A stretch of 5,674 nucleotides of DNA from an uncultured Lysobacterales bacterium (GTDB lineage Bacteria; Pseudomonadota; Gammaproteobacteria; Xanthomonadales; SZUA-36): assembly GCA_937995275.1 (NCBI GenBank), contig CALKKN010000234.1, positions 1 to 5,674 of the forward strand, in the 5' to 3' direction. The notes beneath the pieces were generated by a model, which saw only the letters and a list, made by a program, of their open reading frames with translations, did no database searches and was not told where the DNA came from. Shown here in pieces: positions 1-5,136 of this stretch (within the stretch, counting starts at the first letter, position 1; every line of letters begins with the position of its first letter). The translations under genes and the position numbers were made by a program.

Positions 1-19
1 GCAGCGTACTGCGCGTGGG

Positions 20-43
20 CGTCGGCTACAGGCGGCCTCCTGC
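20..43 (-). repeat. Possible degenerate GTAG-type REP remnant after the dehydrogenase stop codon
   Basis: Read on the minus strand, this segment begins one base after the dehydrogenase TAA. It starts GCAGGAG and later contains TGTAGCCG, which loosely matches the head and tail of the intact repeats elsewhere in the window, with about five mismatches and two extra bases. It can form a small CAGG/CCTG hairpin. It could be a decayed repeat or chance in GC-rich DNA. The remaining bases from 1 to 19 show nothing I can name, and no run of T follows that would suggest a classical terminator. Confidence 0.25.
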
Positions 44-44
44 G

Positions 45-2075
45 TTAATCCGTTAGCGCGAACGCCACCAGATAATCACCGCGCCGGGTACCCAGGCTGC
101 CGTGGCCGCCGGCCGCGATGACGACATACTGACGGCCGCCCAGCTGGTAGGTCATCGGCGTGGCCTGGCCGCCGGCCGGCAGGCGGCCGCGCCACAGCTC
201 CCGGCCGGTCTCGATGTCGAAAGCGCGCAGGTAGTCGTCCATCACGGCGCCGATGAACACCAGGCCGCCGGCCGTGACCAGTGGGCCGCCCAGGCCCGGC
301 ACGCCCCAATCGAAACCGAACGGCATGCCGCTGAGATCGCGCGTACTACCCAGCGGCACCTGCCACAGGATTTCGCCGGCCGCCATGTCCACCGCGCTCA
401 GCGTGCTCCATGGCGGCGCGACGCAGGGCATCTCCCAGGACGACAGCAGCGGCTTGCGCCGCATGCCGTAGGGCGTGTCCAGCTGCGGCGAAAACTCGGT
501 GTCCGGATACTGGCCGGAATCGCGCACGCTTTCGAAATCGTCGCGCGGGATCAGGGCCACCAGGAACGGGAAGTGCATGGCATTGGCGACTGCGACCTGG
601 CGCCCGGCGTCCCAGGCGACGCCGCCCCAGTTCGAGCCACCGCCGTTGCCCGGGATCATGACGGTGCCCTGGAGACTGGGCGGCGTGTAGATGCCCTCGT
701 TGCGGAGCGAGGCGATCAGGTCGCGACATTCGCCGCGGTCGATCGGCGTCAGGCCCCAGGCGTCGTCCGCGGTCAGCGGGCCGTGCGGCACCAGCGGCGG
801 CGGCGCCGACGGGAACGGCTGGGTCGGCCAGGCTTGCTCGCCGGGGACGTCCGAAGCCGGCACGGGCCGTTCCTCGATCGGGAAAAACGGCTCGCCGGTG
901 TCGCGGTGGAAGGTGAACAGTAGGCCCATCTTGGTCGGCAGGATCACGACCGGCACGCGGTTGCCGTCGCGTTCGACCTCGGCCAGCAACGGCTGCGCCG
1001 GCAGGTCGAAGTCCCACAGGTCGTGATGGACGAGTTGGTAGGACCAGGCGATGTCGCCGGTGCCGGCGTCCAGGGCCACCAGTGAATTGGCGTGGCGGTT
1101 GTTCCCGAGTCGCTCGCCGCCGTAGTAATCGGGGCTGGCCGAACCGGTCGCGGCGAACACCAGTCCGCGCTGCGCATCGACCGACAGCGGCGACCAGACG
1201 TTGGCCGTGCCGGTGCGCGCGGCCTGTTCGGGCAGCCAGTCGGCAGCGTTGTCGGCGGCCCAGGGCGCAGAGGGGTCGCGCGGAATCGAATGCCACCGCC
1301 AGCGCAACGCGCCGGTCCGGGCGTCATAGGCCCACACCGTGCCGAGGCCCAGGTGCGCCCGCCAGTTGTCGATCATGCCCGAGCCCAGCACGACCGTGTC
1401 GCCGATGACCACCGGCGGCGAGGTGACGGGGTAGGCCCGCCCGCGGTCTTCGTCGCGCAGCGCGGCCTTGAGGTCGGCCTGGCCGCTTTCGCCGAAGGCC
1501 GCGCAGCGTTGTCCGGTCGCGGCGTCCAGCGCGATCAGGCGGGAGTCCAGCGTGCCGACGAAAATCCGTGCGCGACAGGGTTGCCCCGGCGGTGCGGTGC
1601 GGTCCGTCCAGAACACGACGCCGCGGTTGGAGACTTCCGTGTAATGCGGCTCCGGATCGACGCCTGCATCGAATTGCCAGCGTTCCTCGCCGGACTGCGC
1701 GTCGATGGCGAACACCCGGTTGAAGGCCGTGGAGAAATACAACGTGCCATCGACGAGGATCGGGGTGGCCTGGAAGGTGTGCTTGTAGAACGAGGTGTAG
1801 CCTTCGCCCGTCTCCCCGGTGCGAAATACCCAGACCGGGGCCAGCCGCTCGACATTCTCCGGCCCGATCTGCGCTGCCGGTGAGAATTTCGAGCCGCCGG
1901 CATCGTTGCCATAGTGCGTCCACCCGGTGTCCGGCAGGTCCGCCTGAGCCGCGGCGGGCCGCGACACCTGATCGTCCCAGCGGTCGGCCAGCAGCCACGA
2001 TCCGCCAAGCACCACCGCGACCAGCACGACCACAGCAATCAGCGCCGCCCCGAGAATCCTGAGGAACTTCAGCAT
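45..2075 (-). CDS. Membrane-anchored PQQ-dependent dehydrogenase, quinoprotein glucose dehydrogenase-like
   Basis: The 676-residue product is predicted to oxidise a sugar or alcohol on the periplasmic side with pyrroloquinoline quinone and pass electrons to the respiratory chain. Residues about 7-30 form one hydrophobic N-terminal anchor. The rest is a beta-propeller with repeated strands such as LYFSTAFNRVFAIDAQSGEE and LIALDAATG. Blocks typical of the membrane glucose dehydrogenase (Gcd) family are present in order: TSPPVVIGDTVV near 218, VHHDLWDFDLPAQP at 349-362 (the region holding the family's catalytic Asp), TKMG with Lys382, GLTPIDR near 441, GGSNWGG near 479, WGVPGLGGPLVTAGG near 590, and GGHGSLGTRRGD near the end. 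There is no Cys-Cys pair as in methanol dehydrogenases. Classical Gcd has about 800 residues and five N-terminal membrane helices; this protein has only one. The start at 2075 is chosen because AAAGGAG lies 7 nt upstream and the membrane anchor follows at once. The frame stays open to 2168, but that extension lacks support. Substrate is unknown. No PQQ biosynthesis genes are visible. Confidence 0.93.
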   Translation of the reverse strand: MLKFLRILGAALIAVVVLVAVVLGGSWLLADRWDDQVSRPAAAQADLPDTGWTHYGNDAGGSKFSPAAQIGPENVERLAPVWVFRTGETGEGYTSFYKHTFQATPILVDGTLYFSTAFNRVFAIDAQSGEERWQFDAGVDPEPHYTEVSNRGVVFWTDRTAPPGQPCRARIFVGTLDSRLIALDAATGQRCAAFGESGQADLKAALRDEDRGRAYPVTSPPVVIGDTVVLGSGMIDNWRAHLGLGTVWAYDARTGALRWRWHSIPRDPSAPWAADNAADWLPEQAARTGTANVWSPLSVDAQRGLVFAATGSASPDYYGGERLGNNRHANSLVALDAGTGDIAWSYQLVHHDLWDFDLPAQPLLAEVERDGNRVPVVILPTKMGLLFTFHRDTGEPFFPIEERPVPASDVPGEQAWPTQPFPSAPPPLVPHGPLTADDAWGLTPIDRGECRDLIASLRNEGIYTPPSLQGTVMIPGNGGGSNWGGVAWDAGRQVAVANAMHFPFLVALIPRDDFESVRDSGQYPDTEFSPQLDTPYGMRRKPLLSSWEMPCVAPPWSTLSAVDMAAGEILWQVPLGSTRDLSGMPFGFDWGVPGLGGPLVTAGGLVFIGAVMDDYLRAFDIETGRELWRGRLPAGGQATPMTYQLGGRQYVVIAAGGHGSLGTRRGDYLVAFALTD

Positions 2076-2101
2076 CCACACGCTCCTTTCATATTTCCCG
2101 G

Positions 2102-2107
2102 AGTATA
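2102..2107 (-). promoter_or_regulatory. Candidate -10 element for the dehydrogenase gene
   Basis: On the minus strand this reads TATACT, one mismatch from the sigma-70 -10 consensus. It would place the transcript start near 2095, leaving a leader of about 20 nt that holds the ribosome binding site at 2083-2089. No good -35 hexamer lies at 16-19 nt. The palindrome at 2131-2146 sits just upstream, roughly centred at -43, where an activator or a repressor could act. Only the -10 match and its position support this call. Confidence 0.4.
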
Positions 2108-2115
2108 TACCGCCC

Positions 2116-2138
2116 GTTGGGAGCGGCTGTATGAGCGG
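2116..2138 (+). repeat. Degenerate tandem REP head upstream of the cyclotransferase gene
   Basis: GGGAGCGGCTGTATGAGCGG differs at one position from two tandem heads of the GTAG repeat seen at 5104-5125 and 2745-2768 (there on the opposite strand; the comparison string is GGGAGCGGCTGTAGGAGCGG). The single change turns AGG into ATG, which is the first candidate start codon of the downstream gene. The match is long enough to suggest a repeat fragment, but the matching tail (TTAGCCGCGAT) is absent. Confidence 0.5.
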
Positions 2139-2146
2139 TCGCTCAT
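2131..2146. promoter_or_regulatory. Perfect 16-bp palindrome, possible operator between divergent genes
   Basis: ATGAGCG-GT-CGCTCAT has two 7-bp arms that are exact reverse complements around a 2-bp centre. This is the general form of many TetR-family operators (TGAGCGNNCGCTCA style). It lies between the candidate -10 of the dehydrogenase gene (2102-2107) and the candidate -10 of the cyclotransferase gene (2148-2153), so one regulator could affect both. No regulator gene is in the window. The left half overlaps the degenerate repeat head, so the symmetry could also be a relic of that repeat. Confidence 0.4.
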
Positions 2147-2682
2147 TTACAATGTCCCGCAACGCCATGCACCTTCATTACCTCGCTTACGGCTCCAACC
2201 TTCACCCTGTGCGGCTGGGTGCTCGCGTGCCATCCGCGAAGCTGATCGGCGTTGCCGAATTGCCTGGCCGGACGCTGCGGTTCCGCAAGCGCAGCGTGGA
2301 CGCCTCGGCCAAGTGCACGGTCGCTCCGGGTCGGACGTCAGAGCGCGTGCTTGGCGCGGTGTTCCGCATCGGCGCGGCCGAAAAACCGCTTCTCGACCAG
2401 GCCGAGGGGCTGGGTAATGGTTACGACCTGGTCCGGGAATGCCTGCCGGTCAGCGGCCGGTCACGCGAGGTGTTCTATTACGTCGCAGCCCCCGATCACA
2501 TCGACGCGGATCTGCAGCCTTATTACTGGTACAAGCAACTGGTCCTGGCCGGCGCCCGCTACCACGCTTTCCCGACGGACTACATTGCGGCAATTGAAGC
2601 GGTCCGGTCCGTCGACGACCCCGACCGCGCCCGGTGCACCGCAAACGAGGCACTGTTGCACGAATGCAGGAGCGGCTTGTAG
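2131..2682 (+). CDS. Gamma-glutamylcyclotransferase-fold protein (GGCT/AIG2-like)
   Basis: The 183-residue product carries YLAYGSNL at 17-24, the YGSN glycine loop of the gamma-glutamylcyclotransferase fold, and LLDQAEG at 87-93, whose Glu92 matches the catalytic acid of GGCT enzymes. Family members release 5-oxoproline from gamma-glutamyl peptides or amines. The true substrate cannot be read here. The protein is probably cytoplasmic, as no signal peptide is seen. Its start is uncertain: ATG at 2131 has GGGAG 7 nt upstream but lies in a palindrome and repeat remnant, while ATG at 2152 and ATG at 2167 are in frame. A start at 2167 would put the fold's first strand right at the N terminus, as is usual for the family, and TACAAT at 2148-2153 could serve as a -10 for a nearly leaderless transcript. 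The last residues (RSGL) and the TAG stop are encoded by REP sequence. Confidence 0.85.
   Translation: MSGRSFTMSRNAMHLHYLAYGSNLHPVRLGARVPSAKLIGVAELPGRTLRFRKRSVDASAKCTVAPGRTSERVLGAVFRIGAAEKPLLDQAEGLGNGYDLVRECLPVSGRSREVFYYVAAPDHIDADLQPYYWYKQLVLAGARYHAFPTDYIAAIEAVRSVDDPDRARCTANEALLHECRSGL
2148..2153 (+). promoter_or_regulatory. Candidate -10 element for the cyclotransferase gene if it starts at 2167
   Basis: TACAAT matches the sigma-70 -10 consensus at five of six positions and follows the palindrome by one base. It would start transcription near 2160, about 7 nt before the ATG at 2167. No convincing -35 is found: TTGGGA at 2117-2122 is 25 nt away. If real, it excludes the upstream ATGs at 2131 and 2152 and would let a protein bound to the palindrome block transcription. 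Confidence 0.3.
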
Positions 2683-2776
2683 GAGCGGCTTTAGCCGCGA
2701 CTGATCTTCCGTAACCTTTTTATCGCGGCTAAAGCCGCTCCTACAGCCGCTCCTACAGCCGCTCCTACACCGCTCC
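2667..2776. repeat. REP/BIME cluster 1, between convergent genes
   Basis: A partial head (GCAGGAGCGGCTT, 2667-2678 region) is followed by a full plus-strand unit at 2679-2700 (GTAGGAGCGGCT then TTAGCCGCGA), a spacer at 2701-2721, and a full minus-strand unit at 2722-2744. Two further tandem 12-nt heads (AGCCGCTCCTAC on the plus strand) lie at 2745-2756 and 2757-2768, and a damaged one at 2769-2776. Each unit folds on itself (GCGGCT/AGCCGC around TT), and the two units pair with each other. The type matches the GTAG REP elements known from Stenotrophomonas, Pseudomonas and relatives, which are mobilised by TnpA-REP (RAYT) proteins. The cluster may act as a bidirectional transcript end or 3' mRNA stabiliser. 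No RAYT gene is present. Confidence 0.93.
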
Positions 2777-2789
2777 GGGTTCCGTCGCC

Positions 2790-3560
2790 TCAGCTCCGGT
2801 CGGGAATGTCCACCGAGCCGCTGACGTCGTTGCTGTCGATGTCGCCGCTGCCGTCACGCTCCACGCGGAAATCGCCGCCGATGCCGTCGGCCACGATGTC
2901 GCCCGAGGAATCGCGTTCGACCACGAAGTCGTCGCGCACGTCCCTGAAGCGGATCTCCCCGGAGCTGTCCTGTTCCACCAGCACCGAGCCCTGGATGTCG
3001 CGGCCGTAGATGTCGCCCGAGCTGTCGCGCTTCACCGTCACGTCGCCGTCGACGGCCAGCAGGTCGATGTCACCGGAGGAGTCTTCCAGTTCGATGTCGC
3101 CGCGCACGTCCTCGATCTCGATGTCGCCGCTGCTGTCCTGCAGCGCCACCGCGCCGGTGCCCTCGAGCTCCACGTCGCCACTGGTGTCGCGGATGTCCAA
3201 CGCGATGTCCGCCGGGACGTCGATCCGCAGGTCCATGTAAATGTAGCGGTTGCCCGTCAGGCTCCAGCCGGAGTCCGCATCCGGCAGAACCACGGCGATG
3301 CGGGCATTGCGCCCACCCTCGGTCAGAATCTCGGCCGCGTCCAGCCACTCCTCCTCGGAGGCGCAGACCTTGCCGTGTGCCCGGGCTTCGGTGATGCCCT
3401 CGCTGCCGGCTATGATCAGGTCGCCGGCGGTGGCGTCCACCGACAGTTGCTCGCTGCCGGCCAGGTTCAACGTGACGTCCAGGTCTTTCTCATATTTGCA
3501 GTCCCACGCCTGCGCGCTGCCGGCCGCCAGGACTGCGAGTAACAACAAGTACTTGCTCAT
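2790..3560 (-). CDS. Secreted DUF4097-type beta-helical protein with DSSGDI repeats
   Basis: The 256-residue product starts with a signal peptide (MSKYLLLLAVLAAGSAQA, cleavage likely before Trp19), so it should be exported to the periplasm or beyond. Residues 20-124 form an N-terminal part with two cysteines (21 and 66) that could pair. From 125 to the end there are seven repeats beginning DTSGDV, DSSGDI, DSSGDI, DSSGDI, DSSGEI, DSSGDI and DGSGDI. Spacing is 17, then 18, then a steady 19 residues, and most carry a second GD/GS-hydrophobic strand. This is typical of the DUF4097 putative adhesin families, expected to form a stacked beta-solenoid. The protein is strongly acidic. The start is supported by AGGAG at 3569-3573, 8 nt upstream. 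It stands alone, without the anti-sigma or membrane partners sometimes found next to DUF4097 genes. Its molecular role is unknown. Confidence 0.88.
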   Translation of the reverse strand: MSKYLLLLAVLAAGSAQAWDCKYEKDLDVTLNLAGSEQLSVDATAGDLIIAGSEGITEARAHGKVCASEEEWLDAAEILTEGGRNARIAVVLPDADSGWSLTGNRYIYMDLRIDVPADIALDIRDTSGDVELEGTGAVALQDSSGDIEIEDVRGDIELEDSSGDIDLLAVDGDVTVKRDSSGDIYGRDIQGSVLVEQDSSGEIRFRDVRDDFVVERDSSGDIVADGIGGDFRVERDGSGDIDSNDVSGSVDIPDRS

Positions 3561-3600
3561 GGTTCAAGCTCCTGCTTCATTCGGGTTTGCCCATCTACCT

Positions 3601-3622
3601 TTGGATGCACGAAGTGCACCAA
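3601..3622 (-). promoter_or_regulatory. Inverted repeat upstream of the DUF4097 gene
   Basis: TTGG-A-TGCAC-GAA-GTGCA-CCAA has 9-bp arms with one bulged A and a 3-nt loop. It lies 41-62 nt before the start codon of the minus-strand gene. A weak promoter could overlap it: minus-strand TTGGTG (3617-3622) and TAGATG (3592-3597), 19 nt apart. It may be an operator or a hairpin in the mRNA leader. The bulge breaks the strict symmetry of a dimer site. Confidence 0.3.
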
Positions 3623-3713
3623 TGGTTGCGGTAACCGGCAAATCACCGCCCCACCGGCCTTCCCGACTTGGCTGTCGATCACGCGCCCCCGCCCTGTGGC
3701 GAAGAATGCCACT

Positions 3714-3789
3714 GTAGGAGCGGCTTTAGCCGCGATGGTTTTCGTTCAACCCCACCAATCGCGGCTGAGGCCGCTCCTACAGCCGCTCC
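3714..3789. repeat. REP/BIME cluster 2, between divergent genes
   Basis: A plus-strand unit at 3714-3736 and a minus-strand unit at 3758-3780 surround a 21-nt spacer. A partial extra head (AGCCGCTCC) ends at 3789. The right unit has GCGGCTGAGGCCGC in place of GCGGCTAAAGCCGC: the change keeps a 5-bp self-complementary stem. Placement between the 5' ends of two divergent genes is less usual for REP elements, which tend to follow genes. Together with 3574-3713, where I see only the inverted repeat and no open frame of substance, this makes up most of the intergenic region. Confidence 0.92.
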
Positions 3790-3833
3790 GTTGGCGATTG
3801 ACGGAACCTCTTCGACCCCCGGCCGGCGGGTGC

Positions 3834-3842
3834 TGCTAAAGT
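3834..3842 (+). promoter_or_regulatory. Extended -10 promoter, possibly giving a leaderless transcript
   Basis: TGCTAAAGT has the extended TGn motif and a -10 of TAAAGT. Counting the normal 6-7 nt from the hexamer puts the transcript start at about 3849, exactly on the ATG of the aminotransferase-like gene. No ribosome binding site is seen between the hexamer and the ATG, which fits a leaderless mRNA. TTGACG at 3798-3803 resembles a -35 but is 33 nt away, too far to pair with this hexamer. A similar motif precedes the lipoprotein gene. Confidence 0.45.
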
Positions 3843-3848
3843 AAGCCG

Positions 3849-4988
3849 ATGAAGATACCCGGCCAGCGCCACCAGTTCGACATCCCGGACGACGTCGCCT
3901 ACCTCAATTGCGGCTACATGTCGCCGTTGATGAAGCGCGTGCGCGACGCGGGCGCCGCCGGCCTCGCGCGCAAGGCGCACCCGTGGGAGATCGTCCCGCG
4001 CGACTTCTTTAGCGGCTCCGACGCGCTGCGCGAGGCGTTCGCGGAGCTGATCAACGCCCGCGCCGATGACATCGCCATCGTGCCGGCGGCCAGCTACGGC
4101 ATCTCGACAGCAGCCCGCAACCTGCCGCTTGCCGGCGGGCAGAACGTCATCGTTGTCGAAGACCAGTTCCCCTCCAACGTCTATCCCTGGCGAGAGCGGG
4201 CCCGGGAGGTCGGCGCCGTGGTGCGTACCGTGCCGCGGCCATCGGAAGGCGGCTGGACCCGGGCGGTGCTGAACGCCGTCGACGGCGACACCGCCATCGT
4301 GGCCATCCCCCACTGCCACTGGACCGACGGCGGGTTGTTCGACCTGGAACGGATTGGCGACCGGTGCCGCGAACGGGATATCGCGCTGTCCCTCGACGTT
4401 ACGCAATCACTGGGCGTGCTGCCGCTGGACGTACAGCAGATTCGGCCCGACTTTCTGATCTGCGCCGCCTACAAGTGGCTGCTCGGGCCCTACTCGACCG
4501 GCTGCGTGTACGTTGCGCAGCGTTGGCAGCGGGACGGCCGGCCGATCGAGCACAACTGGATCCACCGCCGGAACGCCGAGGACTTCGCGCGGCTGGTCGA
4601 CTACCAGGACGAGTTCGAGCCCGGCGCCCGGCGCTTCGACGTCGGCGAGCGCTCGAATTTCGCGCTGGTGCCGGCTGCTGAGGCGGGTATCCGGCAACTC
4701 CTGGAGTGGGGCGTCGAAAACGTGTGCGAGACCATCGAGGCCATGGCCGACGACATCATCGAGCGCGTCCGGCCGCTGGGGCTGACCGCGCTGCCGAAAA
4801 GCGAGCGCGCGCCGCACTACCTGGGCCTGCAGATGGCCGGGGAACCGCCGTCCGGCCTGCTCCCGGAACTGGCGAAGCGCAATGTGTACGTCAGCGTGCG
4901 CGGCGCATCGATCCGCGTCACCCCGCATCTGTACAACACCGGGGCCGACATCGACCGCCTGGTGCAGGCGCTGGAGCAGGTGCTGTAG
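3849..4988 (+). CDS. Class V PLP-dependent aminotransferase-like enzyme
   Basis: The 379-residue cytoplasmic product has the fold-type I PLP signature of class V enzymes. YLNCGYMSP (18-26) matches the N-terminal substrate loop, ASYGIS (81-86) the cofactor phosphate region, SLDVTQS (181-187) supplies Asp183 and Gln186 that hold the pyridine ring, and AAYKWLLGPYSTG (206-218) contains Lys209, the Schiff-base lysine. IRVTPHLYNT (355-364) gives Arg356, the usual carboxylate-binding residue. The long loop with the catalytic cysteine of SufS/NifS is missing before this motif, so a cysteine desulfurase is unlikely. Closest known roles in the class include isopenicillin N epimerase-like, kynureninase-like and other lyase or transaminase activities. 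The substrate is not evident. The start is set by the first ATG of a family-like N terminus and by the extended -10 just before it; there is no Shine-Dalgarno sequence. The TAG stop lies in the GTAG head of the next repeat. Confidence 0.92.
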   Translation: MKIPGQRHQFDIPDDVAYLNCGYMSPLMKRVRDAGAAGLARKAHPWEIVPRDFFSGSDALREAFAELINARADDIAIVPAASYGISTAARNLPLAGGQNVIVVEDQFPSNVYPWRERAREVGAVVRTVPRPSEGGWTRAVLNAVDGDTAIVAIPHCHWTDGGLFDLERIGDRCRERDIALSLDVTQSLGVLPLDVQQIRPDFLICAAYKWLLGPYSTGCVYVAQRWQRDGRPIEHNWIHRRNAEDFARLVDYQDEFEPGARRFDVGERSNFALVPAAEAGIRQLLEWGVENVCETIEAMADDIIERVRPLGLTALPKSERAPHYLGLQMAGEPPSGLLPELAKRNVYVSVRGASIRVTPHLYNTGADIDRLVQALEQVL

Positions 4989-5125
4989 GAGCGGCTTTAG
5001 CCGCGATAAAAATGGCCCCAGAAAATCAATCGCGGCTAAAGCCGCTCCTACAGCCGCGACGAATAGGTCACAGAAATCCAATCGCGGCTAAAGCCGCTCC
5101 CACAGCCGCTCCCACAGCCGCTCCC
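4985..5125. repeat. REP/BIME cluster 3, between two plus-strand genes
   Basis: A plus-strand unit at 4985-5007, a 21-nt spacer, and a minus-strand unit at 5029-5051 form a full pair. Next comes a truncated plus-strand tail (AGCCGCGA, 5052-5059), another 21-nt spacer, and a second minus-strand unit at 5081-5103. One tandem head at 5104-5115 and a partial one at 5116-5125 follow. The last copies carry CCCAC instead of CCTAC. The two spacers agree at about 13 of 21 positions, which suggests duplication of one pair followed by loss of the left half of the second. The cluster could end or protect the upstream transcript. It ends 12 nt before the next candidate promoter. Confidence 0.93.
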
Positions 5126-5136
5126 GAAACCCCTTC

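Noticed and set aside
1..14. GCAG-CGTA-CTGC hairpin as a terminator of the dehydrogenase transcript
   Set aside because: The stem is only four pairs, there is no T tract, and such dyads are common by chance at this base composition.
102..1883. Long plus-strand open frames (102-923, 1092-1883) opposite the dehydrogenase gene
   Set aside because: They are antisense shadows in GC-rich DNA. Their products are rich in Arg, Ala and Gly with no recognisable domain, while the opposite strand has clear family motifs.
2076..2168. N-terminal extension of the dehydrogenase frame to an ATG at 2168 (31 more residues)
   Set aside because: The extension would precede the membrane anchor with unlikely sequence, overlaps the divergent gene, and lacks a ribosome binding site. 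The ATG at 2075 has a strong one.
2806..3240. Plus-strand frames with repeated MSPELS-like segments opposite the DUF4097 gene
   Set aside because: The repetition is the mirror of the DSSGDI codons on the other strand. There is no ribosome binding site or independent signal.
3798..3803. TTGACG as a -35 element for the class V enzyme
   Set aside because: It lies 33 nt from the only good -10, about twice the allowed distance, and no other -10 fits it.
3849..4988. Cysteine desulfurase (SufS/NifS) assignment
   Set aside because: The loop with the catalytic cysteine is absent before the IRVTPHLYNT motif.
4407..5081. Minus-strand frame of 224 codons opposite the class V enzyme
   Set aside because: It is an antisense shadow running through the REP cluster. 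The plus strand carries the Lys209 and Arg356 motifs.
4985..5125. CRISPR-like array (repeats with similar-length spacers)
   Set aside because: The units are inverted rather than direct, the spacers are related or absent, head copies are tandem without spacers, and no cas gene is present. They match the REP family.
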